Origin: Lachnospiraceae bacterium | GTDB lineage: Bacteria; Bacillota; Clostridia; Lachnospirales; Lachnospiraceae | Assembly: GCA_028724245.1 (NCBI GenBank) | Contig: JAQYDI010000085.1 | Coordinates: 1-57,965 of the forward strand | Direction: 5' to 3' | Length of the DNA: 57,965 bases | Made by a program: the position numbers and the translations under genes | Part shown: piece after piece, positions 1 through 8,719 of the stretch | Layout: every line of letters begins with the position of its first letter | How positions within the stretch are numbered: position 1 is the first letter of the stretch | The notes under the pieces: model-generated | What the model was told of the DNA's origin: nothing | Databases searched by the model: none | The model's input: the letters and a program-made list of their open reading frames with translations, nothing else

Positions 1-345
1 CGTCGTATCTTCTACCCAGCCAATTACAGATTCATCACGGTCTGCAGAGATGTCTTTATAATAACTCGTAAAAACCTGACCACTGATTCTTTTTCCGAAT
101 ACAATCCTTTTGATTTCCGCTTTTTCCTCATCTGAAAAAAGTATCTTTCTAAACTCACGATCCAATATATTGCTCTTTCCCTTTTTCTTTTCTTGTTCTG
201 CTTCTCCTTTTTGAAGCTGTTCATGTCCTTTTTTCAGAAGTTCCGCTCCTGACCGGCTGCTGCACTGCCGGATCACATCTTCCGGCAGGACAGAAATCGT
301 CATATGTTCTGTATAATTTTTTATCAGTTTTTCTGTATCTTCCAT
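1..345 (-). CDS. DUF285/BspA-type repeat protein, partial (runs off left edge)
   Basis: An open frame starts at ATG 345 behind AGGAG (7 nt spacing) and stays open to base 1, giving 115 codons without a stop, so the gene continues outside the window. Its N-terminus (MEDTEKLIKNYTEHM...) is nearly identical to that of the gene at 417-1673, and the later segment (ILDREF, ADRDESVIGWV) also matches. It is therefore a tandem duplicate. Compared with that neighbour it lacks the roughly 70-residue Sel1/TPR-like segment between the GEAE motif and LDREF, replaced by a short Lys-rich joint. The DUF285 repeats would lie beyond the edge. No signal peptide is visible. Function unknown; protein-protein interaction is an inference from the family. 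Confidence 0.85.
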   Translation of the reverse strand, partial: MEDTEKLIKNYTEHMTISVLPEDVIRQCSSRSGAELLKKGHEQLQKGEAEQEKKKGKSNILDREFRKILFSDEEKAEIKRIVFGKRISGQVFTSYYKDISADRDESVIGWVEDTT

Positions 346-416
346 GTTTTTCTCCTGTCGCCTGTCTTTTCCGTACTGTCTGACTGCCGAAACAGCCGTG
401 TTTCCTTCCTGCTGTG

Positions 417-1673
417 TTACAGCTGCTTATACTGCTCGGGCAGAGAATCGCAGCCGGTAAACATATCTTTTTTGTATAATACTTTTCCGATATCCAATCC
501 GCTTAAATTCAGTTTTTTGAGTTTTTCACAATCAGCAAACATACGGCTCATATCTTTTACATTTCCCATATAAAATCCGCTTAAATCCAGTTCTTCCAGA
601 TTTCTGCACCCATCAAACATGTACCTCATATTGGTGACATTCTCTGCGGTAACTCCGCTTAGATCCAGGCTTTTCAGATTACTGCAGCAATAAAACATAC
701 ATCTCATATTTTTTACATTTTCCATATGAAATCCGCTTAAATCCAGTTCTTCCATTTTCCAACACCCATTGAACATATAGCTTACATCGGTAACGTTTTC
801 CGCAGTAAATCCGCTTAAATTCAGTTTTTTCAGGTGCCCACACCCGTCAAACATACTTTCCATACTGATGACATTCTCCGTGGTAAATCCGCTTAAATCC
901 AATTCCTCCAGGTTTGAACACCTGCTGAACATATGTCTCATATTGACAACATTCTCCGTGGTAAATCCGCTTAAATCCAATTCTTCCAGATTTGAACACT
1001 CACTGAACATATACTCCATATTGGTTACATTCCCCGTGTCAAATGCATCATTACACTCAAAACATTCAATATTCATGCCTGAAAATAGTGATTTACAGTT
1101 TTCCGGTGCAGTCACCATTCCATCTGCCTCAATATGCAGTGTCGTATTGTTTTTTACCCATCCAATTACAGATTCATCACGGTCTGCAGAAATGTCTTTA
1201 TAATAACCGTAAAAAGCCTGTTCGCTGACTTTTTTTCCAAATACAATTCTTTTGATTCTTTCTTTTTTCTCAGCAGAAAAAAGAATATTCATAAATTCAC
1301 GATCCAGCAGGTTTCTGCTTCTCTTTCGGTTATCACAGGCCTCCGCTCCCATCGCTTCATACATCTCCCATTTCCGCAGTCTGACAGCGATTTTAAGCAT
1401 AGCAGCTGCCTGCTCCTGATCAACCGGTACTCCAATGCCACGTTCATAGCAGATACTCAGGGCAAAATAAGAATCCTTTTCGCCTTTTTCAGCTGCTTTT
1501 CTGTAACATTCCACTGCTTTTTCTGCTTCCCCATTTTGAAGGAATTCATGTCCTTTTTTCAGAAGTTCCGCCCCCGACCGGCTGCTGCTGCACTGCCGGA
1601 TCACCTCTTCCGGCAGTGCGGAAAGCGTCATGTATTCTGTATAATTTTTTATCAGTTTTTCTGTATCTTCCAT
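417..1673 (-). CDS. Sel1-like plus DUF285 (BspA-type LRR) repeat protein
   Basis: A 418-residue protein. Residues about 30-100 contain a Sel1/TPR-like helical pair (AVECYRKAAEKGEKDSYFAL, then CYERGIGV). From about residue 195 to the end there are eight units of 26 residues with the pattern LDLSGF-x5-V-x2-M-x2-MF-x2-C, the DUF285 form of leucine-rich repeat. The family is often found on surface proteins, but this copy has no signal peptide, lipobox or anchor, so it is probably cytoplasmic. The start is ATG 1673 with AGGA upstream. It lies 40 nt after the pseudo-helicase gene and is followed by the partial duplicate at 1-345. A role as an interaction scaffold is inferred only. Confidence 0.85.
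   Translation of the reverse strand: MEDTEKLIKNYTEYMTLSALPEEVIRQCSSSRSGAELLKKGHEFLQNGEAEKAVECYRKAAEKGEKDSYFALSICYERGIGVPVDQEQAAAMLKIAVRLRKWEMYEAMGAEACDNRKRSRNLLDREFMNILFSAEKKERIKRIVFGKKVSEQAFYGYYKDISADRDESVIGWVKNNTTLHIEADGMVTAPENCKSLFSGMNIECFECNDAFDTGNVTNMEYMFSECSNLEELDLSGFTTENVVNMRHMFSRCSNLEELDLSGFTTENVISMESMFDGCGHLKKLNLSGFTAENVTDVSYMFNGCWKMEELDLSGFHMENVKNMRCMFYCCSNLKSLDLSGVTAENVTNMRYMFDGCRNLEELDLSGFYMGNVKDMSRMFADCEKLKKLNLSGLDIGKVLYKKDMFTGCDSLPEQYKQL
430..1055 (-). repeat. 78-bp tandem coding repeats (DUF285 units)
   Basis: The motif ccgcttaaatcc recurs every 78 bp (near 575, 730, 808, 886 and 964, with diverged copies between and outside), encoding the 26-residue DUF285 units of the gene at 417-1673. 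The two copies near 886 and 964 are almost identical, which suggests recent unit duplication. Confidence 0.85.
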
Positions 1674-1713
1674 GGTTTTTCCTGCCTCTTCCTGTATTGT
1701 CCCTTATCTTTCT

Positions 1714-4677
1714 TCACGGATGCTGTCTTTCTTCACGGATAACGGGGATGCCCATGCGCAGGGCTTTGTGTGCTGCTGATTCCCGGTCGTCTGCTTCTTC
1801 CCGGAGCATTTCTTTCGGAGAGAGAATGGTCAGACGTTCTGTTTTCCCGATCAAACCGGTAACCTGTGAAAAGGGGACTGCTTCTCCGTCAGCAAGGATC
1901 AACCGGTCAAATACAGAGCCGGAAACCGCACCGATTTCTGCTGCACAGATTTCTGCTGCATTGATGTCTGCAGCAGCCTGCGGCTTTATCATGATTACCG
2001 GATAGAGAGACAGGAACAGGTCTGCGTCCCGGTTAAAAAGTTCCGCTGCTGCTTCTTTTTCCGATATCAGTTCCGGATGCTCCTGAATGATCTTCTTCCG
2101 TTCTTCCAGAAGCCTGTTGAACAGCTCTGTATTTTTTACGGAAAGAAGCTGATTCTCCGAATTTTTCAGACTTTCCGATGTCATTTCATAATCTACATAA
2201 TCAAAGCCCAGCTGTTCACTCCAGTATACTGCTGCTCCTCTGATCCAGAAACGGTTAAATTCTTCTTCCGCTTCCTCCGGTGTCATGCCGTATGTCTTTA
2301 TCTGTTCCATGATCCGGTTCAGGTCATGGCGTTCCAGAGCTGCGCTTTCATGAATATAGTTCTCATACTGCCGGTCTGTTTCCAGCATTTCCTTCCACTC
2401 CAGTATAAATTCCATCAGCATGCGTTCGGGAAATATCCTGTCAAATTCTTTATAGGACAGGTTCAGGAATCCGAAAATTTCTTTTTCCATCTCATGAAAG
2501 GGTGTATAATAATCCGTAAACAGTTCAACAGCCTGATCCAGAAGCTGCTGCTGACTGTCTGTCATCTTTTTCTCAGGATCGGTCATGCAGTCCATCATTC
2601 CATCAATCAGAGCTTTGGTTTCTTTTTCTATCCCTGAACAGGCTCTGAAAGCCGTATAGTATTTCACCAGTTCCTTCTGAAGCCAGAAAAGATATCCCTC
2701 CCCGGAAGCGCAGTCCTTCCAGAAGGCAAATACCTCCTCAAAAGGACTTCCGCCGGCATACTTCTTTATCAGTTCCGGCCGGGCAAATGCCCCGCAAAGC
2801 GCTTTCAGAACCGTATTTTTTCCGGCGCCCGCCCTGCATTTCAGAGATTCCTGCGAGGTATAGATGTTATGGCTGCGAAGCAGTTCTTCCAGTTCCTGAG
2901 AATCTTTAACCATCTGCCTCGGAATGGGAATGCTGACCGTGTCAAGCCCGGATTTCGTCAACCGCTCCGTAATTTCCTGCAGTTTTTCCACTGCCTCCCC
3001 ATCCATGGAAGCAGCCTGTGAAAAATCGACCATATTTCCCGCTGCCTCATGGATTTCCCGGTAACAAAGATACTCCTGATAATCTTTTACCTCCTGTTCC
3101 TCTTCCGGAGTTGCTTCAGGCAGTTCGTCCGCATCAGCTGCATTCTGCAGATCCACACAGGCAATCATGAAATCATTGATTGCCATCACCGTCTTGAAAT
3201 ACTCTTTCCGGGATTCCCCGCCATCAGGTTGGTAAATTTTTTTCACTGCATAGCCGTATTCATTGAGTTTTTCCAGAAATCTTGTAATGACCACCTCGGA
3301 AGCACAGAGCATTTCCTTCAGCTGTGCAATTTCGTCCTGCGAATATGAAGTAAGGTCAAAGCCGACACTGCCATCCGGCAGCATGTAACAGCAGTCTCTC
3401 CAGGCCTGTACATACGGACCGAAAAGCCTTCGCAGATCCGTACCGAATACTGTTTTCTTCTCTGTATTGCTGAATACGGCATGAAATCTGCTGTCCTCCG
3501 TGTCAGAGGCCTTTTCCAGCAGGCTGATCAATGTCATATCCTCTACTGTCCCGCTTTCAAGAATTTCCAGATAACGGTTGAGCTTATTGCTGTTTTCTTC
3601 ATATCGTTTCTGCAAAAGGCTCATTTTCCTGCTGATCTCCCGGGAAGCGGAGCCATTCAGGGAAACCGCATAAGTATCTATTGTTTCATCTGCTTCTCCA
3701 TGCCAGATAAAACGGTCAAAACCATCTTTTCTCAGCTGTTCAAAAGCCCGGTCATTCAGTTCGCGGCCGGAAACCACCAGAAGCTTTTTCCGGTTTGCCA
3801 GATAAGTTTCCATCAGGCCCGTCAGAATCTCATTTTTTTGCTTTTCCGATGTGCTTACAAGACCAAGCGGTGAGGCGATGACTGCCGACAGTACAGGAGA
3901 AAATGCACCGGAAAACGGGCAGCACGCCATATCCGCAGCAGCCGGAGCAGTCTTCACCTTTTCCTCCTGATATCCATCTCTGAAAGCCTGCAGGATCCAG
4001 TTCTCTTCTTCTTTGCTGCTGTCAGTTTCAACAGATTTCATGCCTGTCCCGGAAATAATCTCTTCTCTGCATTCTTCTTTTTCAAAAATTCTGTAAATAC
4101 TGCCCGGTACGTCTCTGTTTTCCAGATTCATATCTACAGCACAGGTATAATCCTTCAATATACGGCATCCATCGTTCACAGCTTCCGAAAATGTTTTTTT
4201 CATCAGCATGGCCGTACAGGAAAATGCCAGAAGCATTCCGCCTTTATCGTAGGCATCCTCAAGCAGCTCCTGTGACCGGATGATCGGCTGATCGTAGTCA
4301 TAATCCCGATACAGCCAGACACCAACCAGAAGATCACCTTTTGCCGGTATCAGAAGTCCATGAAGGCCGGCTTCATGGAACACAGCCAGACAATAGGCCG
4401 CCGGTGCCTGCAGTCTGCCGGGGATTTTTTTCATATTTACTACTGCCGCAGCATCGTAGGGAAACCATTCCCCGATAATCATTTCTCCGTCCTGCTCATC
4501 ATCTCCGGTTATCATACTGCCCACTACTGTATAGACGGCTTCCGCCTGCCTGCGCACATTTTCAGAAAGTCCGGAAGCATATCCGTCCAGACTTCCTTTC
4601 CCTTCATACAGAACCATTTCTGTCCTCACCAGCAGATCCCGTAATATTTCTTCCCTGCACTGTAAATAAATTGCCAT
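1714..4677 (-). CDS. Degenerate SF1-helicase-like protein (pseudo-NTPase)
   Basis: A 987-residue soluble protein. Residues about 268-315 read like the Walker A helix-strand of DNA2/NAM7-type SF1 helicases (ILTGLMETYLANRKKLLVVS...DRAFEQL), but the P-loop itself is SPLGLVSTSEK instead of GPPGTGKT. Near the end, YPVIMIKPQ (892-900) and FDRLILADGEAV (923-934) occupy the place of motif II (FDxVIxDEASQ) with the DE pair lost. The protein ends about 50 residues later, so the second RecA domain is absent. Between them lies a long helical insertion. It is best read as a catalytically dead helicase kept as a scaffold. The next gene is 36 nt downstream in the same run as vWA, kinase and PP2C genes; SF1 helicases are known partners of TerY-P triads. 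The family assignment is from pattern reading alone. Confidence 0.6.
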   Translation of the reverse strand: MAIYLQCREEILRDLLVRTEMVLYEGKGSLDGYASGLSENVRRQAEAVYTVVGSMITGDDEQDGEMIIGEWFPYDAAAVVNMKKIPGRLQAPAAYCLAVFHEAGLHGLLIPAKGDLLVGVWLYRDYDYDQPIIRSQELLEDAYDKGGMLLAFSCTAMLMKKTFSEAVNDGCRILKDYTCAVDMNLENRDVPGSIYRIFEKEECREEIISGTGMKSVETDSSKEEENWILQAFRDGYQEEKVKTAPAAADMACCPFSGAFSPVLSAVIASPLGLVSTSEKQKNEILTGLMETYLANRKKLLVVSGRELNDRAFEQLRKDGFDRFIWHGEADETIDTYAVSLNGSASREISRKMSLLQKRYEENSNKLNRYLEILESGTVEDMTLISLLEKASDTEDSRFHAVFSNTEKKTVFGTDLRRLFGPYVQAWRDCCYMLPDGSVGFDLTSYSQDEIAQLKEMLCASEVVITRFLEKLNEYGYAVKKIYQPDGGESRKEYFKTVMAINDFMIACVDLQNAADADELPEATPEEEQEVKDYQEYLCYREIHEAAGNMVDFSQAASMDGEAVEKLQEITERLTKSGLDTVSIPIPRQMVKDSQELEELLRSHNIYTSQESLKCRAGAGKNTVLKALCGAFARPELIKKYAGGSPFEEVFAFWKDCASGEGYLFWLQKELVKYYTAFRACSGIEKETKALIDGMMDCMTDPEKKMTDSQQQLLDQAVELFTDYYTPFHEMEKEIFGFLNLSYKEFDRIFPERMLMEFILEWKEMLETDRQYENYIHESAALERHDLNRIMEQIKTYGMTPEEAEEEFNRFWIRGAAVYWSEQLGFDYVDYEMTSESLKNSENQLLSVKNTELFNRLLEERKKIIQEHPELISEKEAAAELFNRDADLFLSLYPVIMIKPQAAADINAAEICAAEIGAVSGSVFDRLILADGEAVPFSQVTGLIGKTERLTILSPKEMLREEADDRESAAHKALRMGIPVIREERQHP

Positions 4678-4683
4678 CGCACA

Positions 4684-5265
4684 TCAACTCCGAATATAAT
4701 TTATCAGTTTTTCTGTTTCTTCAAAGGAGAAAACTTTCCCCTCCTGTTTTTTCACAAACTGCTCCAGCCAGTCTCCCTGGATCCGGCTGCCCGCAAAAGC
4801 CAGATGATATCCGACCTTTTTATCTGAATAATAATTTCTCAATGTAAGTTCAGACGCCCGTTCTGTCCCGTACTCCGATTCTCTGATGATCAAAAGCAGG
4901 AACGATGCCGCTGCAGAAGGCCTGTCGGCCAGAAAACGTTCTGCAGCCCGGTCTGCAATAATCAGAAGATGGGAATCGGGAACCGGTTCCGAACAGGCAT
5001 CTGCGTAGTAAATTTCCTGTTCCTCTGTTTCTGAAAAATCTCTGATACAGACTCTGCCGTCTCCGTAAACAAAAGCTTTATGAAACAGAACATTCCCCTC
5101 TGAGGAAATCCGGTTCAGCTGATCCTGCAGCTGATACAGAAATTCATTGATCCTGCATTCTCCGGATTTTTTATCCGCTAACAGACACATCAGAAGATAC
5201 CGCTCTCCGTTCTCCTCCGGTTCGCTGAAAAGTTCCGATTCCATTGCTGTTTCAAACCAATCCAT
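4684..5265 (-). CDS. vWA-like protein lacking the MIDAS motif (TerY-like)
   Basis: A 193-residue protein with alternating strands and helices. The segment at residues 23-50 (YLLMCLLADKKSG then INEFLYQLQDQLNRI) resembles the first strand, loop and helix of TerY-type vWA domains, where DxSGSM...LN is expected. Here the metal-binding DxSxS is replaced by LADKKSG, so metal binding is probably lost. AAAGGAG stands 6 nt before ATG 5265. It follows the second vWA gene by 14 nt and precedes the pseudo-helicase gene by 6 nt, so the three are almost certainly co-transcribed. An adaptor role is inferred; the fold call is tentative. Confidence 0.5.
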   Translation of the reverse strand: MDWFETAMESELFSEPEENGERYLLMCLLADKKSGECRINEFLYQLQDQLNRISSEGNVLFHKAFVYGDGRVCIRDFSETEEQEIYYADACSEPVPDSHLLIIADRAAERFLADRPSAAASFLLLIIRESEYGTERASELTLRNYYSDKKVGYHLAFAGSRIQGDWLEQFVKKQEGKVFSFEETEKLINYIRS

Positions 5266-5279
5266 ACGCTGCTCCTTTG

Positions 5280-6311
5280 TTATCTCACACTGACAGAAAC
5301 CTGCTCCAGAATCTCCGAAATCACTTCCGGTATCATTCTTTCCGCATCTTCATTCAGGAAATATTCCAATGTATTGATTTTTGTATCATTTACCAGACGC
5401 GGATCCGTTTTCCCATCATGATCCACCGTCCGGAATTCAGGAAGATAATCTCTGTCGTCATTTACAAAGCAGCGGGCAAAACGCAGATCTGCCAGGTCTC
5501 TGAAATCCGGAGCCATGTCTTCTTCCTCAGGCATGGAATCCGTAAACAGTAAAATCCCGCACCGGGTATTTCCCGTATCTGCTGTCCGCAGCTTTTCAAG
5601 CGACATCCGGACCGCCCCGTTGATATTTTCCCGTCCATTATCCGCACCGCCGGAAAATGTGATATTTTTTAACTTTTCCATGATCTCCAGCACATTATCC
5701 GTAAAACCATCATCTGAAAAATCTGTTTCCGCAATGGGCTCACCGGCGCGGATATATGTAATTCCGTAACGTATTTTTACATTACCCCCGGCCTTTTTAG
5801 CCGCTTTGTGAATTCCATTTATCAGGTCAAATAATTTATTATACAATACTTTGTAGTAAATCTTCATGGAAATCGTGTTATCCAGTATCAGATCGATCAG
5901 GATCACCTGAGACGGCCCCGCCTCAGCTTCTCTCTTTCCTGCCGGGGCAGTTTTTTCTGCCGGAGCCGGTTTCTCTGCCACCTTTGTCTTCCCCGCAGTC
6001 CCCAGCATACTGTTCAGAATTTCACTTACATCCCTATGAGGAACCTGCAGATTCTCCTCCGAAGCTTCCTCATGTTCTTCTTCCATCGGTTCTGCTGGTT
6101 CCTCTGCTGTCGATTCTGCAATTTCCTCAGCTGTGGGTTCTGCAGTTTCTTCTGCTTCCGGTTCCGCCGTTTCTTCTTCTGACAGTTCCTCTCGTTCCTC
6201 TTTTACCGACTCTGCTTTTTTTTCCTCTGCCGGCCCCGCAGCTTCTTCTGCGGGATTTTCTTCCGCTGCCGGAACTTTTCCCATGATTTTATCAAATAAA
6301 CTGTTCGCCAT
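5280..6311 (-). CDS. vWA-domain protein with acidic Ala/Glu/Pro-rich N-terminus
   Basis: The first 130 or so residues are low-complexity Ala/Glu/Pro, probably disordered. Residues about 135-340 form a vWA domain: a hydrophobic strand (VILIDLIL) leads into DNTIS, a DxTxS version of the MIDAS motif. FSGGADNGRENINGAV supplies the threonine-loop region and LLFTDSMPEE the second metal-loop strand. TerY-type vWA proteins work with a PP2C phosphatase and a kinase, and exactly these two genes precede it. The frame also allows a GTG at 6320, but GAGGTG itself is the Shine-Dalgarno for ATG 6311 (6 nt spacing), so 6311 is preferred. Cytoplasmic; partner unknown. Confidence 0.75.
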   Translation of the reverse strand: MANSLFDKIMGKVPAAEENPAEEAAGPAEEKKAESVKEEREELSEEETAEPEAEETAEPTAEEIAESTAEEPAEPMEEEHEEASEENLQVPHRDVSEILNSMLGTAGKTKVAEKPAPAEKTAPAGKREAEAGPSQVILIDLILDNTISMKIYYKVLYNKLFDLINGIHKAAKKAGGNVKIRYGITYIRAGEPIAETDFSDDGFTDNVLEIMEKLKNITFSGGADNGRENINGAVRMSLEKLRTADTGNTRCGILLFTDSMPEEEDMAPDFRDLADLRFARCFVNDDRDYLPEFRTVDHDGKTDPRLVNDTKINTLEYFLNEDAERMIPEVISEILEQVSVSVR

Positions 6312-6368
6312 ATTAAACACCTCTGTATCCCGGTTTTCGCCGTATCTGCCGGCTGTATTACCGTTCCT

Positions 6369-7760
6369 TTACTCTTCCTCCACCATTCTGACCAGTTTCA
6401 AACGATACTTCCTGTCTGCTATTGTAAACTCAAATCCCCGCCCTGTCAGGACACCGGCGCCTTTTTCCGAAGCCGGTGCATTCTCTGCCGGAACAATATT
6501 TTGACCGGTCATCTGATAAAACACCTTATGATCCGTCGTGTAGACCAGCAGCATCTCTTTTCCGCAGTCATCCGGAATGGACAGGACACTGTTCATCCCC
6601 ATGCGGATAATCCTCGCACCCTTCTGGTAGGAATACACCTGGATCACAGCCGTTTTGCATGCCTCATCCGTATTTCCGGATAAAAGCAGCCCGTCTTTAA
6701 AAAGACTGCGGTACTGTTTTCCGTAAACAGACCTGAGATATTCTTCAAAATATTTTAGTAATTCCCGTGGGTTCCGGCAGAGCCGTTTCCCGGTCTCGGT
6801 ATCATCCGCAATCATCTGATCGATCAGACTGATCAGTCCGTCATAGCGCGGTTCCTGAAAAACAGGCTTTCCATTTCTCAAAAGCTTTGTTCTCTGCACT
6901 TTATAGAGACAGGGATAATAAACAGGACTGGTCAGATATTCCCAGTTATTGATTTCCTCTTCACTTAACCCCGTGACCATTCTCATATAGTCCGTACCGG
7001 TAAGCATATATAAAAATGTCATCCCCAGACCGTAAAAATCAATGCGGATGTCCGAAACGCCTGCACCGGCAGCAGTCTGTCTGGGGTGAGCATAGCCCGG
7101 TGTACCTTTTCCAAAAAAGCCCCTGCTTTTCGTTCCCGTACTTCCGCTGGGATGAGCAATATCAAAATCAATATAAGTACATTTTCTCAGATCCGGGCTT
7201 ATAATAACATTAGCCGGCTTGATATCCCTGTGCAGCAGCGGATCCGTACGGTAGCGGTCATAGTACGCACACATGCCATTCAGCAGCTGGTGCATATGTC
7301 TGAAAAGAATCTCCTCCGGTACTTCCTCTGCATCTGCCGCATAAACATCGCCCAGACGATCTCCCTGAACATATTCTTCCATAAGACACAAAGCAGATAA
7401 GCCGGACTGTTTTTTCTCAAGTTTCTCCGCAGTCTGCAGGAAATCGGAAAATTCCGGTTTTTCCTCTTCTTCACTGATTCTCAGTTTGTAAAAATCAAGA
7501 CTTTCCACATATACAATGTAAGGATAACGCATCTGGAAACGAATCTCCCGTTCAAACGCAGCCTGCGCTTCCCGCAATGATTTTTCCGAGCATTCTCCCA
7601 ACAACACAAATTTAATAAAATATTCTTTTTTATCTTTTACAGCGACTCCACACCGGAGGGGGAATCCTTTATTCACATTCAGATATGGAATCTGATCTTC
7701 CTCTGTAAAAAAAGAGGTGATTTCATATACTTCATGACTGCTGCTGTTTTCAAATCTCAT
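6369..7760 (-). CDS. Ser/Thr protein kinase (TerY-P triad type)
   Basis: A 463-residue soluble protein with a kinase domain at about residues 20-330. Visible parts are the ATP lysine (YFIKF, K50), the helix-C glutamate (about E72), HRDIKPAN (H177-N184), DFD in place of DFG (D198), a GTPGYAHP activation segment and DFYGLGMTFLYMLTG. The glycine loop is poorly conserved, but the catalytic D, N and Mg-binding D remain, so activity is likely. The last 100 or so residues are a small beta-rich tail. The start ATG 7760 follows TAGGAGAGCG and sits 10 nt behind the PP2C stop, so the two are translationally linked. Together with the downstream vWA genes this makes a kinase/PP2C/vWA triad. Confidence 0.85.
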   Translation of the reverse strand: MRFENSSSHEVYEITSFFTEEDQIPYLNVNKGFPLRCGVAVKDKKEYFIKFVLLGECSEKSLREAQAAFEREIRFQMRYPYIVYVESLDFYKLRISEEEEKPEFSDFLQTAEKLEKKQSGLSALCLMEEYVQGDRLGDVYAADAEEVPEEILFRHMHQLLNGMCAYYDRYRTDPLLHRDIKPANVIISPDLRKCTYIDFDIAHPSGSTGTKSRGFFGKGTPGYAHPRQTAAGAGVSDIRIDFYGLGMTFLYMLTGTDYMRMVTGLSEEEINNWEYLTSPVYYPCLYKVQRTKLLRNGKPVFQEPRYDGLISLIDQMIADDTETGKRLCRNPRELLKYFEEYLRSVYGKQYRSLFKDGLLLSGNTDEACKTAVIQVYSYQKGARIIRMGMNSVLSIPDDCGKEMLLVYTTDHKVFYQMTGQNIVPAENAPASEKGAGVLTGRGFEFTIADRKYRLKLVRMVEEE

Positions 7761-7770
7761 ATCCGCTCTC

Positions 7771-8568
7771 CTAGGTAAATTTCAGAAGGATTGCCGTCTG
7801 ATCATCATCCTTGTCTGCTGCCGCCGCCATAAACAGCCGCTGCAGTGCCTGATGCTCATATTCTTCCGTCAGAATTTCCAGAATTTCTTCCGGCATACGC
7901 TGTCCCACGGCCCCGTCAGAGCACAGAAGAAGCATATCCCCGGGATTTACTTTTTCAACTTTTGCAAAATGGATCAAAGAAACAGGAAGCGTGGTGTACT
8001 CTCCCATATAGTGGGTCAGTACATAATCATGCTCAAAATACGCTTTTGAAAAGCGCTCCACTTTTCCCATCTTCCACTCTTCCTCAGCCAGAGTCATAAG
8101 TTCTGAGACGATTTCCATGGCATCTTTTTCTCTGTCATAAAAATATATCGGGGAATCTCCCACGTTGCCGATCAGAAGATAATCCCCGAGAAGGATGGCA
8201 GCGCTCAGGGTAGCCCCTGTCAGTACTCCCGGCTCTGCATTTTCACATACAGCAGCATTTGCTGCAGTAAATGCATGTTCCGCCGCTGTTTTTAACCTGT
8301 CGCAATAATGAGACATGGTAAAATTTTTTTCCGAAGGTACATACATCTGAAGTATTTCATTGTAAAACGCTGTCATAAAAGCCGCCGCACAGGCCCGGGA
8401 TGCCCCTTTGCCGTCCGCCAGACCGCCCATTCCGTCTGACACCACCATGATGCTGATACTTGTATCATTCATAATGGAAAAACGTGTATGAAGCATATAA
8501 TCTTCATTGTCCACATGGATCCAGTCCGCGGCTTTACGCGTCTGATAAAAACATTTATAATTAGCCAA
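7771..8568 (-). CDS. PP2C-family Ser/Thr phosphatase
   Basis: All PP2C landmarks are present: DNEDY near the N-terminus, VVSDGMGGLADGKG, GNVGDSPIYFY, LLCSDG and the final DDDQTAILL. It is a Mn/Mg-dependent phosphatase expected to reverse the adjacent kinase. The frame is open upstream to a TTG at 8736 and an ATG at 8721, but that stretch encodes a low-complexity leader and overlaps the divergent promoter of the plus-strand gene. A TTG at 8568 with AGAGG 7 nt upstream, just before the PP2C domain, is taken here. The start is the uncertain part; the phosphatase call is firm. It heads the left-hand gene run (kinase, two vWA, pseudo-helicase, DUF285). Confidence 0.88.
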   Translation of the reverse strand: MANYKCFYQTRKAADWIHVDNEDYMLHTRFSIMNDTSISIMVVSDGMGGLADGKGASRACAAAFMTAFYNEILQMYVPSEKNFTMSHYCDRLKTAAEHAFTAANAAVCENAEPGVLTGATLSAAILLGDYLLIGNVGDSPIYFYDREKDAMEIVSELMTLAEEEWKMGKVERFSKAYFEHDYVLTHYMGEYTTLPVSLIHFAKVEKVNPGDMLLLCSDGAVGQRMPEEILEILTEEYEHQALQRLFMAAAADKDDDQTAILLKFT

Positions 8569-8650
8569 TTTTATACCTCTGTCTGCAATATATATATCCA
8601 GATTACTGTTCAGAGCCGGAAGTTCTGATACGGCTTCCTGTGATACATGA

Positions 8651-8679
8651 TTGCCTGAATTTTCAATTGATGTTATACT
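8651..8679 (+). promoter_or_regulatory. Sigma-70-type promoter for the plus-strand kinase-like gene
   Basis: TTGCCT (8651-8656) and TATACT (8674-8679) are separated by 17 bp, upstream of AAGGAGG (8706-8712) and ATG 8720. This is the only gene on the plus strand and it is well equipped for its own transcription. Confidence 0.7.
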
Positions 8680-8719
8680 TGATCTGCCAGAATCAGGACT
8701 GCCGTAAGGAGGATCACCC

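Noticed and set aside
1134-1742. Long plus-strand open frame opposite the DUF285 gene
   Set aside because: It is antisense to a well-supported repeat gene, its codon pattern is the mirror of that gene, and it has no ribosome site or recognisable motif.
2780-2850. Possible P-loop (AGAGKN) in the 1714-4677 protein
   Set aside because: Lacks the Ser/Thr after Lys and the preceding strand; it lies in the helical insertion, not at the Walker A position.
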